DNA of 46,945 bases from an uncultured Clostridia bacterium (lineage in GTDB: Bacteria > Bacillota > Clostridia > RUG12999): NCBI GenBank assembly GCA_934792465.1, contig CAKVOK010000023.1, positions 1 to 46,945 on the forward strand. Direction: 5' to 3'. Below are positions 6,912 to 15,658 of the stretch, piece after piece. The notes beneath the pieces were generated by a model that saw only the letters and a list, made by a program, of their open reading frames with translations, did not search any database and was not told the DNA's origin. The first letter of the stretch is position 1; the number at the start of each line of letters is the position of its first letter. The position numbers were made by a program, and so were the translations under genes.

Positions 6912-9900
6912 ATGTTATACAAAAAAATCAAAGACCCAACCTTGTCGGCAGAGCTTTTCAAAAATCCGACAAGCGAATACAGAGGTACGCCGTTCTGGGC
7001 GTGGAACTGCAAGCTGAACAAAGAGCTTCTGACACGTCAGATTGAATATTTAAAGGAAATGGGATTCGGCGGATTTCATATGCATTCACGTTCGGGCATG
7101 GCAACCGAATATTTAAGCGAGGATTTTTTCGAGCTGGTTAAAGCCTGTGCAGACAAGGCAAAGAAAGAAGATATGCTTGCGTATCTCTATGACGAGGACA
7201 GATGGCCGTCCGGTTCTGCCGGCGGACTCCTGACGAAAGACAAGAAAAACCGTCAGAGATACATAATATTTACTAAAAATACAGAGGAAAACCATGCCGA
7301 TATGAAAACGGCATACGAAACGGGCAAAACGTGTCACATAGCAAGTTTTAAGGTTGAGCTGAACAAAGACGGCACGCTGAAAAGCTACGAAAAGACAGAC
7401 GAAGCGCCGGGAGCATGGAACGTATATTTCAAAACCTGCGGCGATGACCCGTGGTACAACGACCAAGCATATGCGGACACGCTGAACGGCGACGTTACCG
7501 ACAAATTCATTGAGCTGACATACGGCAGCTACAAAAAGGCGGTCGGTGAAGAATTCAACAAAACAGTACCGTCCATATTCACGGACGAACCGCAGTATAT
7601 GCAGATTGGCAATCTTGCATTCGCTTCGGACGATTCCGATGTGCGGTTGCCCTGGACATGGAATTTTGCCGACACATTCGAAGAAAAATACGGCGAAAAC
7701 ATAAACGGCAGACTGCCCGAAATCATATGGGATATGCCGAACGGCGAGCCGAACCGTATAAGATATTGCTATATCGACCATGTATGCGAAAGATTTGTCG
7801 GCGGATTTGCGGACAAATGCGGCAAATGGTGCGAGGAAAACGGAATCTGCTTCACGGGACACGTTTTGTTGGAAGAAACGCTTGGCTCGCAGACAGGTGC
7901 AGTAGGCGAAGCAATGAGAAACTACCGTACATTCGGTCTGCCCGGAATAGATATGCTTTGCAACAACATCGAGCTTTCGACCGCAAAGCAGGCGCAGTCC
8001 GTTTCTCATCAATACGGACGTGAGGGTGTTATGTCCGAACTTTACGGCGTTACGAGCTGGCAGTTTGACTTTAGGGGACATAAATTCCAAGGTGACTGGC
8101 AGGCGGCTCTCGGAATAACTCTGCGTGTACCGCACCTTTCCTGGGTATCCATGAAAGGCTCGGCGAAGAGAGATTACCCGGCTTCCATAAGCTATCAGTC
8201 GCCGTGGTACAAGAAATACCCGTATATCGAGGATCATTTCGCACGTGTGAACACGGCGCTGACGAGAGGAAAGCCGTCCGTAAACGTTGCGGTAATACAC
8301 CCCGTAGAATCATACTGGCTGCACTACGGGCCCTCCGAAAACACATACGACATAAGGAAGCAGCTTGAAAACAACTTTGATAATGTAATCAAATGGCTGC
8401 TGTTCGGTCAGATTGATTTCGACTTCATCAGCGAATCGCTGCTCGAAGAAAAGTACGGCGGCACGGACGGCGGATTTACAATGGGCAAGATGAAATACGC
8501 CGCAGTCGTTGTACCGGGTTGCGAAACATTGAGAGAATCCACTGTCAAAGCGCTTTCGGAATTTGAAAAAGCCGGCGGAAAAGTAATATTCATGGGCAGT
8601 GCACCGAAGCTTGTCGGCGCAAAGGTATCGGACGAGGGCAAAAAGCTTTATGACAGATGCCGCAGCATAGGTTTCTCGAAAACCGAATTGCTTTCGGCAC
8701 TCAAAGAAGAACGTCAGCTTGATATAATCAACGCAAACGGCGAGCGTGCCGACAATCTGATATACAATATGCGTGAGGATTCGGACGGGAAATGGCTGTT
8801 CATCGCTCATGCCGTACAGAACAAGGAAAAGGACATAACTCCCGCACAGAATATCAGACTTGCCGTGAAAGGCACATTCAAACCCGTATTCTACAACACA
8901 CTGAACGGTGAAATCTGCGATGTTCCGTTTGAGATAAAAGACGGCGACACGGTTATGAATTTTGAAATATATGATAACGACAGCATTTTGTTAAAACTTC
9001 TGCCGAAAAAAGAGGATAAAATCGAATCCGCAAAAGAAGATTCGGAAGAGATATTCGTATGCGATATTAAAGACAAGGTTAAATACAGCCGTGAAGAAGA
9101 AAACGTATACGTTCTCGACATGGCGGAATATTCTCTTGACGGCGGCGAAACTCAGCCGATTGAAGAGATTTTGCGTATCGACACGAAAATACGTAAAAAA
9201 CTCAATCTTGTTATGGCGGACGGCACACACGCACAGCCGTGGGTTATGCCGGAGGAAGCTCCGAAGCATTTTGTTACGCTCAAATTTGATATAGAGAGCG
9301 AAACCGATGCAGAAAACATTTTCCTTGCACTTGAAGAAGGCGAAAACATTGTTTTCAACGGTGAAAAGATTGAGAAAAAAATCTGCGGATATTACGTTGA
9401 CGAATCCATATTCCGCATACCGATGCCGAATTTGAAAAAAGGCACAAACACATTGGAAGTGACTGTTCCGGTATCGGACAGATTAAGTCTTGAAAATATG
9501 TTCCTCCTGGGCGATTTCAACGTAGATGTAACAGGCAGCCATGCAAAAATATCGGCAAGAACGGACGAACTTGCGTTCGGCTCGATTACGGAACAGGGAC
9601 TCGCTTTCTACGGCGGAAACATTGTATATGAAACGGAAATTGATACCCCTGACGGCATTTTGGAAATCGAGGCAAGCTCATACAGAGGCAGCCTGATAAG
9701 CGTTGCGGTTGACGGCATAGAAATCGGCAACATTGCATATGCACCGTACAAAATCTGTGCCGGCAATGTGAGCAAGGGAAAACACACCGTCAAGCTCACG
9801 TTCTACGGAAACAGAGCAAATACATTCGGTCCGCTTCATCTGAACGGATACCTGTACTGGCAGGGACCAAATGCATGGTATACCGAGGGACAGCAGTGGG

Positions 9901-9971
9901 CATATGAATACAAGCTTGCGGAAACAGGCATACTCAAAAGTCCGGTATTCAGAATATATTCAGTAAAATAA
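6912..9971 (+). CDS. Glycoside hydrolase, GH106-like (alpha-L-rhamnosidase-type)
   Basis: The 1019-residue protein opens with the pattern of the GH106 (alpha-L-rhamnosidase) clan and its relatives: TPFWAWNCKLNKELLTRQIE, then MGFGGFHMHSRSGMATEYLS and YLYDEDRWPSGSAGG. The N-terminal two thirds should be a TIM-barrel-like catalytic region with many conserved Trp and acidic residues (FTDEPQYM, GHVLLEETLG). The middle (about 530-720) looks like a beta-galactosidase-trimerisation-type or flavodoxin-like domain (VVVPGCETLRESTVKALSEF). The last 230 residues look like a beta-sandwich sugar-binding module. There is no signal peptide, so it probably acts on imported oligosaccharides. Start: GAGGAGGG at 6897-6904, seven bases before ATG. 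Divergent AraC regulator. The exact substrate is not readable; family assignment is fair, rhamnosidase activity is inference. Confidence 0.82.
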   Translation: MLYKKIKDPTLSAELFKNPTSEYRGTPFWAWNCKLNKELLTRQIEYLKEMGFGGFHMHSRSGMATEYLSEDFFELVKACADKAKKEDMLAYLYDEDRWPSGSAGGLLTKDKKNRQRYIIFTKNTEENHADMKTAYETGKTCHIASFKVELNKDGTLKSYEKTDEAPGAWNVYFKTCGDDPWYNDQAYADTLNGDVTDKFIELTYGSYKKAVGEEFNKTVPSIFTDEPQYMQIGNLAFASDDSDVRLPWTWNFADTFEEKYGENINGRLPEIIWDMPNGEPNRIRYCYIDHVCERFVGGFADKCGKWCEENGICFTGHVLLEETLGSQTGAVGEAMRNYRTFGLPGIDMLCNNIELSTAKQAQSVSHQYGREGVMSELYGVTSWQFDFRGHKFQGDWQAALGITLRVPHLSWVSMKGSAKRDYPASISYQSPWYKKYPYIEDHFARVNTALTRGKPSVNVAVIHPVESYWLHYGPSENTYDIRKQLENNFDNVIKWLLFGQIDFDFISESLLEEKYGGTDGGFTMGKMKYAAVVVPGCETLRESTVKALSEFEKAGGKVIFMGSAPKLVGAKVSDEGKKLYDRCRSIGFSKTELLSALKEERQLDIINANGERADNLIYNMREDSDGKWLFIAHAVQNKEKDITPAQNIRLAVKGTFKPVFYNTLNGEICDVPFEIKDGDTVMNFEIYDNDSILLKLLPKKEDKIESAKEDSEEIFVCDIKDKVKYSREEENVYVLDMAEYSLDGGETQPIEEILRIDTKIRKKLNLVMADGTHAQPWVMPEEAPKHFVTLKFDIESETDAENIFLALEEGENIVFNGEKIEKKICGYYVDESIFRIPMPNLKKGTNTLEVTVPVSDRLSLENMFLLGDFNVDVTGSHAKISARTDELAFGSITEQGLAFYGGNIVYETEIDTPDGILEIEASSYRGSLISVAVDGIEIGNIAYAPYKICAGNVSKGKHTVKLTFYGNRANTFGPLHLNGYLYWQGPNAWYTEGQQWAYEYKLAETGILKSPVFRIYSVK

Positions 9972-9980
9972 ACATCAATG

Positions 9981-10200
9981 GGACATTATAAAAATGCACA
10001 GACCGCATAAAGCAAGGGAATACTGATATAAAATTATAAACAAAAGACAGAATTATAAAAAATAATTTGAAACAGAGGTAGAAATTCGTTCGAGAACGAA
10101 TTTCAAAAATAAATATTGCTTTATGCTATGAACAAACTTCGCCGCTCGACGTATACACATACGCCTTCGGGTTCAGTTTGTCCATTCTGCACTATTTTTC
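9981..10200. repeat. Nested hairpin region between convergent genes
   Basis: This 307-base gap (9972-10278) has no gene. An 11-base inverted repeat GCATAAAGCAA (10005-10015) with TTGCTTTATGC (10116-10126) encloses a perfect 24-base palindrome at 10081-10104 (10-bp arms, 4-base loop). Next come a palindrome CGTAT-ACAC-ATACG (about 10149-10162) and a longer imperfect stem pairing ATGAACAAACT with AGTTTGTCCAT. The left end resembles the repeat at 5912-5949. It looks like a mobile-derived palindromic repeat; a structured RNA is an alternative. Confidence 0.6.
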
Positions 10201-10252
10201 TAAAGCCCCATTTGGCTTGATTGCATAAAACGCCGTTTCCATAAAATAGCAA

Positions 10253-10293
10253 AAGGAGTTGCAGTAAAAATGATTAGTTTACTGCAACTCCTT
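10253..10293 (-). terminator. Strong hairpin overlapping the end of recO
   Basis: A perfect 16-bp inverted repeat pairs 10253-10268 with 10278-10293 around a 9-base loop. On the minus strand the stem begins inside the last recO codons, includes the stop codon, and is followed by a short T-rich stretch. It probably ends the M16/yqzL/recO transcript or protects its 3' end. Confidence 0.75.
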
Positions 10294-10986
10294 AACTTTA
10301 TAGTCGAAATGCTCGGAAATAAAAAGCTTCATAATGCCGTACAGCTTTTCAATCTCCGCATCCGACGCCTTGAACTTCAAAATATCTTTTAAATCCGCAT
10401 TTAAAACGAACCGCATAAGTTCAAGTCCGTCCGTGCCGATATACGGCTCGGCATTGTGACATTCGCCGCATACCGCACCGCCGCAAACAGGCGAGAAATA
10501 CAGCAGATTTTCCGTGTTTCCGCAAAGCGTACAGCAGGAAACCTCCGGCGAATATCCCGATTTTTCCGCCGCCTTTATATAAAAAGCAAGCATCACCTTT
10601 TCCGGCGGCGTATCAAGTTCCGCCAATGCATAAAGGCTGTTCAGACACAGGCGCAGCATATCTTCGCACGGTGTATCCTCTCCGCATATGTAAGCCGCAA
10701 ACGCTGTAACTGCGCTTGCGGCGTATAGCTTTTCAACCGATTTCGAGATACCGAAAAAGCTTTCGACCGGCTGTGCCGATTCCATGCTGTATATATTTCC
10801 TCTCTTCACAAGCGAAAAATCACAATAGCAAAAGTTGTTTAAAAACGCACCCCGTTTATGGCTCTTTCCGCCCTTTGCGGCAACGGAAATTTTGCCGTTC
10901 TCGCCGGTCAGAACAGTCAGCATTTTATTTGCTTCACCGTATGCCGTGCTGCGCAGAATAAGCCCTTTCGTCTGTATCCGATACAT
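10279..10986 (-). CDS. recO: DNA repair protein RecO
   Basis: RecO loads RecA onto SSB-coated single-stranded DNA in the RecFOR recombinational repair pathway. The 235-residue product has the N-terminal OB-fold typical of RecO (GLILRSTAYGEANKMLTVLT, GKISVAAKGGK), a helical middle, and a zinc-ribbon-like Cys cluster near residue 155 (CCTLCG and CGGAVCGEC). Length matches the family (about 240-250). An ATG at 10992 directly abuts the AGAGGG ribosome binding site, so the ATG at 10986, six bases after it, is the better start. It overlaps the YqzL-like frame just upstream, the order known from Bacillus. A hairpin overlaps its stop. Confidence 0.95.
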   Translation of the reverse strand: MYRIQTKGLILRSTAYGEANKMLTVLTGENGKISVAAKGGKSHKRGAFLNNFCYCDFSLVKRGNIYSMESAQPVESFFGISKSVEKLYAASAVTAFAAYICGEDTPCEDMLRLCLNSLYALAELDTPPEKVMLAFYIKAAEKSGYSPEVSCCTLCGNTENLLYFSPVCGGAVCGECHNAEPYIGTDGLELMRFVLNADLKDILKFKASDAEIEKLYGIMKLFISEHFDYKVKELQ

Positions 10987-11089
10987 ATTCATCCCTCTTT
11001 GCGGTCTTTGTAAGCTCGTTATAAAAAAGATAATCTCCTATACGTCCCGTATTGCAAAATATATCCCACATCAAATCGTCCGGTTTCAA
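10934..11089 (-). CDS. Small YqzL-like protein upstream of recO
   Basis: A 51-residue frame starts at TTG 11089, seven bases after an AGGTGAGG ribosome binding site, and overlaps the first part of recO by about 50 bases in another frame. Its N-terminal half reads MWDIFCNTGRIGDYLFYNEL, closely matching the YqzL pattern (W-x-hydrophobic-F, TG, YL-x-[FY]-x-E) of Bacillus, where yqzL also sits just before recO. The C-terminal 25 residues, largely in the recO overlap, are poorly conserved in character and may be tail only. The function of YqzL is unknown. An internal ATG at 11071 is a weaker alternative start. Sequence match and synteny together make this a real gene. Confidence 0.75.
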   Translation of the reverse strand: MKPDDLMWDIFCNTGRIGDYLFYNELTKTAKRDEYVSDTDERAYSAQHGIR

Positions 11090-11168
11090 AATTAATCCTC
11101 ACCTTTCATATATTTATGATTTTATTTTGAACCGAAACACATGAAAATATTTTTGGAAATAATCGGAT

Positions 11169-12380
11169 TTATTCCGGAATCACCGTTGAAATCGTACAAA
11201 AATCGTTGTTTAAAAAATTTATGACTTCGTATGCGTCGTTCTTGTTCACTTTATCGATTTTCGATAATACGTACGACTCGTCTTTAATCTTTCCGCACAA
11301 AAGAAGCTGCTTGCCGTATGTGCTCATTCTTCCCGAAATGCCCTCGTTGCTTAGGATAAATCCTCCTCGGAACTGGTTCTTCGCACGGATAAATTCTTCG
11401 TCCGTGAAATCTTTCAGCTTTTTCGTTTCCGAAAGAAGCATGGAAAGCACCTTGTCCGCATTTTCCTTTGCGCAGCCGGAATACAGCGTCACGTTTCCCG
11501 TGCTTTTGTAGCAGGTCTGATACGCATACACGCTGTAGCAAAGCCCGAGTTTCTCACGCACGTTCTGAAACAGCCTGGAACTCATCCCGCCGCCGAGTAT
11601 ATTCGATACGAGCGACATGGCATACATATTCTCTTCCGTGAATCCGTAGGACGGATAGCAAACGGCAATGTGCGCCTGTTCGATAGGCTTTGAAACGGAA
11701 ACTTTTCCGGTATTGAAAACCGGTTTTTCCGTATCCGCCGCCGTTTCGCCGTGCGATATTTTCTCGAAATACCGCTGCACCTTTTCCGGCAGCTCCGCTT
11801 CATCGAAGCTGCCGACAACGGAAACAACGATATTTTCGGCACAATACATTTTTTTCATATATTTAAGTATGTCATCTCTTGTGAAAGAAGAAACGCTTTC
11901 CGCCGTGCCGAGAATCGGTCTGCCGAGAGGATTGCCCTTATAACATTCGGAATACAAAAGGTCTAATACGAGGTCGTCCGGGGCATCCTCATACATATTT
12001 ATTTCTTCTTTTACAACATTCTTTTCGGTTTCGATGTCTTTTTCGTCAAGGCTCGGATTTATTATTATATCCGAAAGCAAATCAAGTGCCGTATCGGTGT
12101 CTGACGACAGCGTTTTTGTATAAAAACAGGTGCAGTCACGTGAGGTGAAAGCATTCATCTGACCGCCTATTGCGTCCATTGCAACGGCAATATCCTCCGC
12201 CGATTTTGATGATGTGCCTTTAAAAAGCATATGCTCTATAAAATGCGACATACCATGGTATTTTATTTCTTCATATGCGCTGCCGCTTTTCACCCAAACT
12301 CCTATGCTCACGCTCTTCACATACGGAACGTTTTCGCATACAAGCTTTATTTTGCACGGCAGCGTATAAGTATTTATCAT
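11169..12380 (-). CDS. M16-family zinc metallopeptidase (YmxG/processing-protease-like)
   Basis: This 403-residue peptidase carries the inverted zinc motif HxxEH as HFIEH (46-50), with Glu126 as the expected third ligand 76 residues after His50. A glycine-rich NILGGGMSSRLFQNVREKLG segment in the second half is typical of M16B proteins such as YmxG and mitochondrial-processing-peptidase homologues. Length suits the single-chain M16B class, which dimerises. Substrates of the Firmicute members are not established. ATG 12380 follows a GGAGAT site. It lies upstream of yqzL and recO on the same strand, likely one transcript. Confidence 0.93.
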   Translation of the reverse strand: MINTYTLPCKIKLVCENVPYVKSVSIGVWVKSGSAYEEIKYHGMSHFIEHMLFKGTSSKSAEDIAVAMDAIGGQMNAFTSRDCTCFYTKTLSSDTDTALDLLSDIIINPSLDEKDIETEKNVVKEEINMYEDAPDDLVLDLLYSECYKGNPLGRPILGTAESVSSFTRDDILKYMKKMYCAENIVVSVVGSFDEAELPEKVQRYFEKISHGETAADTEKPVFNTGKVSVSKPIEQAHIAVCYPSYGFTEENMYAMSLVSNILGGGMSSRLFQNVREKLGLCYSVYAYQTCYKSTGNVTLYSGCAKENADKVLSMLLSETKKLKDFTDEEFIRAKNQFRGGFILSNEGISGRMSTYGKQLLLCGKIKDESYVLSKIDKVNKNDAYEVINFLNNDFCTISTVIPE

Positions 12381-12475
12381 AGGGAAATCTCCATTACATT
12401 ATTTTATTCGTTATAAAGTGCCGCAGCACATGAGTTTATGCAAACTTTCATTAAAATTTGCAATTGATTTCGATA

Positions 12476-12568
12476 GGCTCCCCTGTGTAAGGGCACCGGA
12501 GTAATGCCTGTGGCATACGTAGGCGTGCCTTGGTAGAGCTGTCAGCAAAGCTGACTGAGGGGTTGTAG
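12476..12568 (+). repeat. Clostridial intergenic repeat, copy A
   Basis: The sequence starts GGCTCCCCTGTGTAAGGG and ends with GCTGTCAGCAAAGCTGACTG then AGGGGTTGT. This framing is a palindromic intergenic repeat that I recognise as common in gut Firmicutes genomes. Copy A has a middle insert (about 12490-12535) resembling the insert of copy B. No gene is seen in the whole gap 12381-12783. Confidence 0.75.
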
Positions 12569-12604
12569 GTTTGTGCATACATATTATAGGTTTTTTCAAC
12601 GATT

Positions 12605-12685
12605 TACAACCCTTCCACCACTAACGTGGTCCCCACATATCCACTGCACGGCAGCTTCCGGCGCCTTACGCAAGGGAGGCTTTGG
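12605..12685 (-). repeat. Clostridial intergenic repeat, copy B
   Basis: Read on the minus strand it starts AAAGCCTCCCTTGCGTAAGG and ends with GTGGTGGAAGGGTTGTAAAT. Its insert (GTAAGGCGCCGGAAGCTGCC and on) aligns with that of copy A (GTAAGGGCACCGGAGTAATG), so A and B belong to the same long subtype in opposite orientations. Confidence 0.75.
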
Positions 12686-12697
12686 TTTGTGCCGCAT

Positions 12698-12754
12698 TTT
12701 ACAATCCCTCCACCGCCATAGGCGGTCCCCCTCCCTTTACACAAGGGAGGCTTT
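12698..12754 (-). repeat. Clostridial intergenic repeat, copy C (short form)
   Basis: On the minus strand it reads AAAGCCTCCCTTGTGTAAAG, then GGAGGGGGACCGCC-TAT-GGCGGTGGAGGGATTGT. It lacks the insert present in copies A and B and shows the basic hairpin (CCGCC/GGCGG). It ends 30 bases before the gatB stop codon. Confidence 0.8.
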
Positions 12755-12783
12755 AGTCTGTGCCACATAAAATTCTATCCGAA

Positions 12784-14199
12784 TTATTTTATTTTGCTCA
12801 TTATAAGGCTCTGAACCTCCTGCGGATTCGCCTTGCCTTTCGCCTTGCGCATTACCTGCCCCATGATTGCGCCTATGGCTTTCATCTTGCCGTTTTTCAG
12901 GTCTTCCACAGCCTGCGGATTTGCAGCCATAACCTCGTCTACGAATCCCGCAATTTCATCACCCGAAGCAACTGCGAAATCCTCTTTGCTGAACAGCTCG
13001 CCGAACGGCTTGCCCGTTTCCTGCATCTTCTCAATAATTTTTTTAATCATATTATTGCCGATTTCGCCGTCGGAAACCATTTTCGCAACCTCCGCCATAT
13101 TTTCCGCCGTAATGTTTATTTCGGCATTTTCCTTGGCTTCGTCCGTTTCCATGAATTTATAAAGCTGCGTAAGCATTATGCCCGTACAAAGCTTCGCATT
13201 GCCGGAAAGCTTTACCGCCGTATCGAAATACTGCGAAAGCTTCGGATATTTCACAAACTGGAGTGCATCCTCACGGCTGAGTCCAAGCTCGTTCATATAT
13301 CTTGCAAGCTTTGCGTCCGGAAGCTCCGGCATATTCTTGCGGATTTTGTCTATTTCCTCATTTGAAATTCTGACATAAGGTAAATCCGGCTCTCTGAAAT
13401 ATCTGTAATCGTTGGAATCCTCTTTATCACGCATGGGTTCCGTGGAATTTGAAGATTCGCTGTAACGTCTTGTTTCCTGTATGATTTTTTCATGATTTTC
13501 GAGAGCGTCAACCTGGCGTTCGTATTCCGCTTCAATAGCTTTCACAATAAACGATACGGAACTTACATTTTTGATTTCCGTTCTCGTTCCGAGTTCTTCC
13601 TGACCCTCCGGGCGGAGAGAAATATTAACGTCGCAGCGGAGAGAACCCTCCTGCATTTTGCAGTCCGAAACCCCGAGAGTTTTCATCGTAAGGCGAATTT
13701 TCTCTATATATTCCCTCACCTGCTCCACCGTATGGAAATCCGGTTCGGTTACTATCTCGATAAGCGGCACGCCGCCTCTGTTGTAATCTATATATGTGTC
13801 GCCCGCTTCATGAACAAGCTTTCCGGCGTCCTCTTCTATATGGATTCTGTTTATTCTTATTCTATGACCGTCCGAAAGCTCCACATATCCCTGATAGCAC
13901 AGCGGAAAATCGAACTGCGAAATCTGATATGCCTTTGAAAGGTCGGGATAAACGTAGTTTTTTCTGTCCATTTTGGAGGTGTTTGCAATATGGCAGTTGA
14001 GCGCCAGACCGGCTTTCACCGCATATTCCACCACAGCACGGTTGAGCTTCGGCAAAGAACCCGGAAGTCCTATGCAGACAGGGCAGCAATGCGTGTTCGG
14101 GTCTGCCCCGAAACCTGTGCTGCACGAGCAGAATATTTTTGTTTTTGTTGAAAGCTCGACATGAGTTTCAAGTCCTATAGTCATTTCATATTTAGCCAA
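12784..14199 (-). CDS. gatB: Asp-tRNA(Asn)/Glu-tRNA(Gln) amidotransferase subunit B
   Basis: GatB activates the mischarged aminoacyl-tRNA and, with GatA and GatC, amidates Asp-tRNA(Asn) or Glu-tRNA(Gln). The 471-residue product has the family signature near the N-terminus (IGLETHVELSTKTKIFCSCS, CPVCIGLPGSLP), then the kinase-like core (IHIEEDAGK, RGGVPLIEIVTEPD, EIKNVSSV) and a C-terminal helical plus YqeY-like tail (GKMKAIGAIMGQVMRKAKGK). Length is typical. The start is TTG with an AGGAGG site eight bases upstream; the first codons overlap the gatA end by eight bases, so translation is probably coupled. Confidence 0.97.
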   Translation of the reverse strand: MAKYEMTIGLETHVELSTKTKIFCSCSTGFGADPNTHCCPVCIGLPGSLPKLNRAVVEYAVKAGLALNCHIANTSKMDRKNYVYPDLSKAYQISQFDFPLCYQGYVELSDGHRIRINRIHIEEDAGKLVHEAGDTYIDYNRGGVPLIEIVTEPDFHTVEQVREYIEKIRLTMKTLGVSDCKMQEGSLRCDVNISLRPEGQEELGTRTEIKNVSSVSFIVKAIEAEYERQVDALENHEKIIQETRRYSESSNSTEPMRDKEDSNDYRYFREPDLPYVRISNEEIDKIRKNMPELPDAKLARYMNELGLSREDALQFVKYPKLSQYFDTAVKLSGNAKLCTGIMLTQLYKFMETDEAKENAEINITAENMAEVAKMVSDGEIGNNMIKKIIEKMQETGKPFGELFSKEDFAVASGDEIAGFVDEVMAANPQAVEDLKNGKMKAIGAIMGQVMRKAKGKANPQEVQSLIMSKIK

Positions 14200-15658
14200 T
14201 GCAGTCGCCTCCTACCATGGGTTTTCTGTAATTTCTCGCTTTATCCTCATATTTATACGCCGCATTCAGAAGCTTTGCCTCGCTGAATTTGTCGCCTATA
14301 AGCTGCATACCTATCGGCATACCGTTTTTGTCATATCCGCACGGCACGCTTACGCCCGGAAGTCCGCCTATATTAACGGGAACGGTACACATATCCGTCA
14401 GATACATTTCTACGGGGTCTGCTTTTGTAAGCTCTCCGATTTTGAATGCCGTCGAAGCTACAGTCGGGCAAAGAAGCATATCAACCTCTTTGAACGCTTT
14501 GTCGAATCCCTCGCAGATAACCTCTCTCATTCTTGCGGCTTTTTTATAATATGCGTCGAAATAGCCGGAGCTTAACACATAGTTTCCGAGCATGATACGG
14601 CGCTTCACTTCCATTCCGAAGCCCTCATCGCGTGTTTTGCAAATCATTTCGTCCGTGTTCAGGAATTTCTCCGTCCTGTAGCCGTAGCGAACGCCGTCGT
14701 ATCTGGAAAGATTTGAGCTTGCTTCCGCACACGCAAGTATATAGTATACCGGCAATGCGAGTTCAAACTGGTCTATCTCCACGGGAACAATCTCCGCTCC
14801 CATACTCTTATATACCTCCGCAGCTTCGTTTATGGCGTCGTTTATTTCGGGGTTAAGTCCCTCGAAAAGATTTTTGAGTATACCGATTTTCATACCGGAA
14901 ATATCGTTGTTCAGCGTATCGAGAGTTGATTTTCTCTCGTAATCGCAGCAGGTAGCGTCTTTCTCGTCATATTTTGAAATCGTATCGAAAACCGTTGAAA
15001 CGTCCTCGACGGTTTCGGCGATAACGCCTACCTGGTCAAGGCTCGAAGCGTATGCTATAAGTCCCCATCTCGAAACTGCTCCGTAAGTAGGCTTAAGCCC
15101 CACCATACCGCAGAAACTTGACGGCTGACGAATACTTCCGCCGGTATCGCTGCCGAGCGCAAAAACCGCCATATCCGCAGCAACGGCAGAAGCGCCGCCG
15201 CCGGACGAACCGCCCGGAACGTGTTCCGGATTGTACGGATTTTTCGTTGCGCCGTAATATGAATTTTCACAGGTAGAACCCATTCCGAATTCATCAAGAT
15301 TTGTTTTTCCGAGGAGCACGGCACCGCTGTTTAACACCTGTTCCGCAGCAAATGCATTGTAAACAGGCTTATAATTGCTGAGAATCTTGGAAGCGCAGCT
15401 TGTGAGAATACCTTTCGTCGAAATATTATCTTTAATCGTCATCGGGATTCCGGCAAGCATCGGGATTTCTTTTCCCTCGGCAATCATTTCGTCAACCTTT
15501 TTCGCCTGCGCCATGGCTTCGTCCTTTGTCACCGTTATATATGCGTTGAGCGTGCCGTCGTATTTTTCTATCGAACCGAAATATTTTTCGGCAAGCTCCG
15601 CCGCCGTAATCTCACGGTTTACAAGCATATTGTGTAATTTTGAAATTTTTCCCTGCAT
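14192..15658 (-). CDS. gatA: Asp-tRNA(Asn)/Glu-tRNA(Gln) amidotransferase subunit A
   Basis: GatA is the amidase-signature subunit that releases ammonia from glutamine for GatB. The 488-residue sequence has the catalytic Lys in TIKDN, the GGSSGGGASAVAADMAVFAL segment and GSDTGGSIRQPSSFCG containing the Ser-cis-Ser and nucleophile residues, as in active amidases. Length is normal. It starts at ATG 15658 with an AAGGAGG site, overlapping the gatC stop by one base (TAATG). Second to last gene of the aspS-gatCAB operon. Confidence 0.98.
   Translation of the reverse strand: MQGKISKLHNMLVNREITAAELAEKYFGSIEKYDGTLNAYITVTKDEAMAQAKKVDEMIAEGKEIPMLAGIPMTIKDNISTKGILTSCASKILSNYKPVYNAFAAEQVLNSGAVLLGKTNLDEFGMGSTCENSYYGATKNPYNPEHVPGGSSGGGASAVAADMAVFALGSDTGGSIRQPSSFCGMVGLKPTYGAVSRWGLIAYASSLDQVGVIAETVEDVSTVFDTISKYDEKDATCCDYERKSTLDTLNNDISGMKIGILKNLFEGLNPEINDAINEAAEVYKSMGAEIVPVEIDQFELALPVYYILACAEASSNLSRYDGVRYGYRTEKFLNTDEMICKTRDEGFGMEVKRRIMLGNYVLSSGYFDAYYKKAARMREVICEGFDKAFKEVDMLLCPTVASTAFKIGELTKADPVEMYLTDMCTVPVNIGGLPGVSVPCGYDKNGMPIGMQLIGDKFSEAKLLNAAYKYEDKARNYRKPMVGGDCIG

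Noticed and set aside
12411..12599. Small minus-strand protein gene in the gatB/M16 gap.
   Set aside because: It consists mainly of reverse-read intergenic repeat sequence and has no ribosome binding site or conserved motif.
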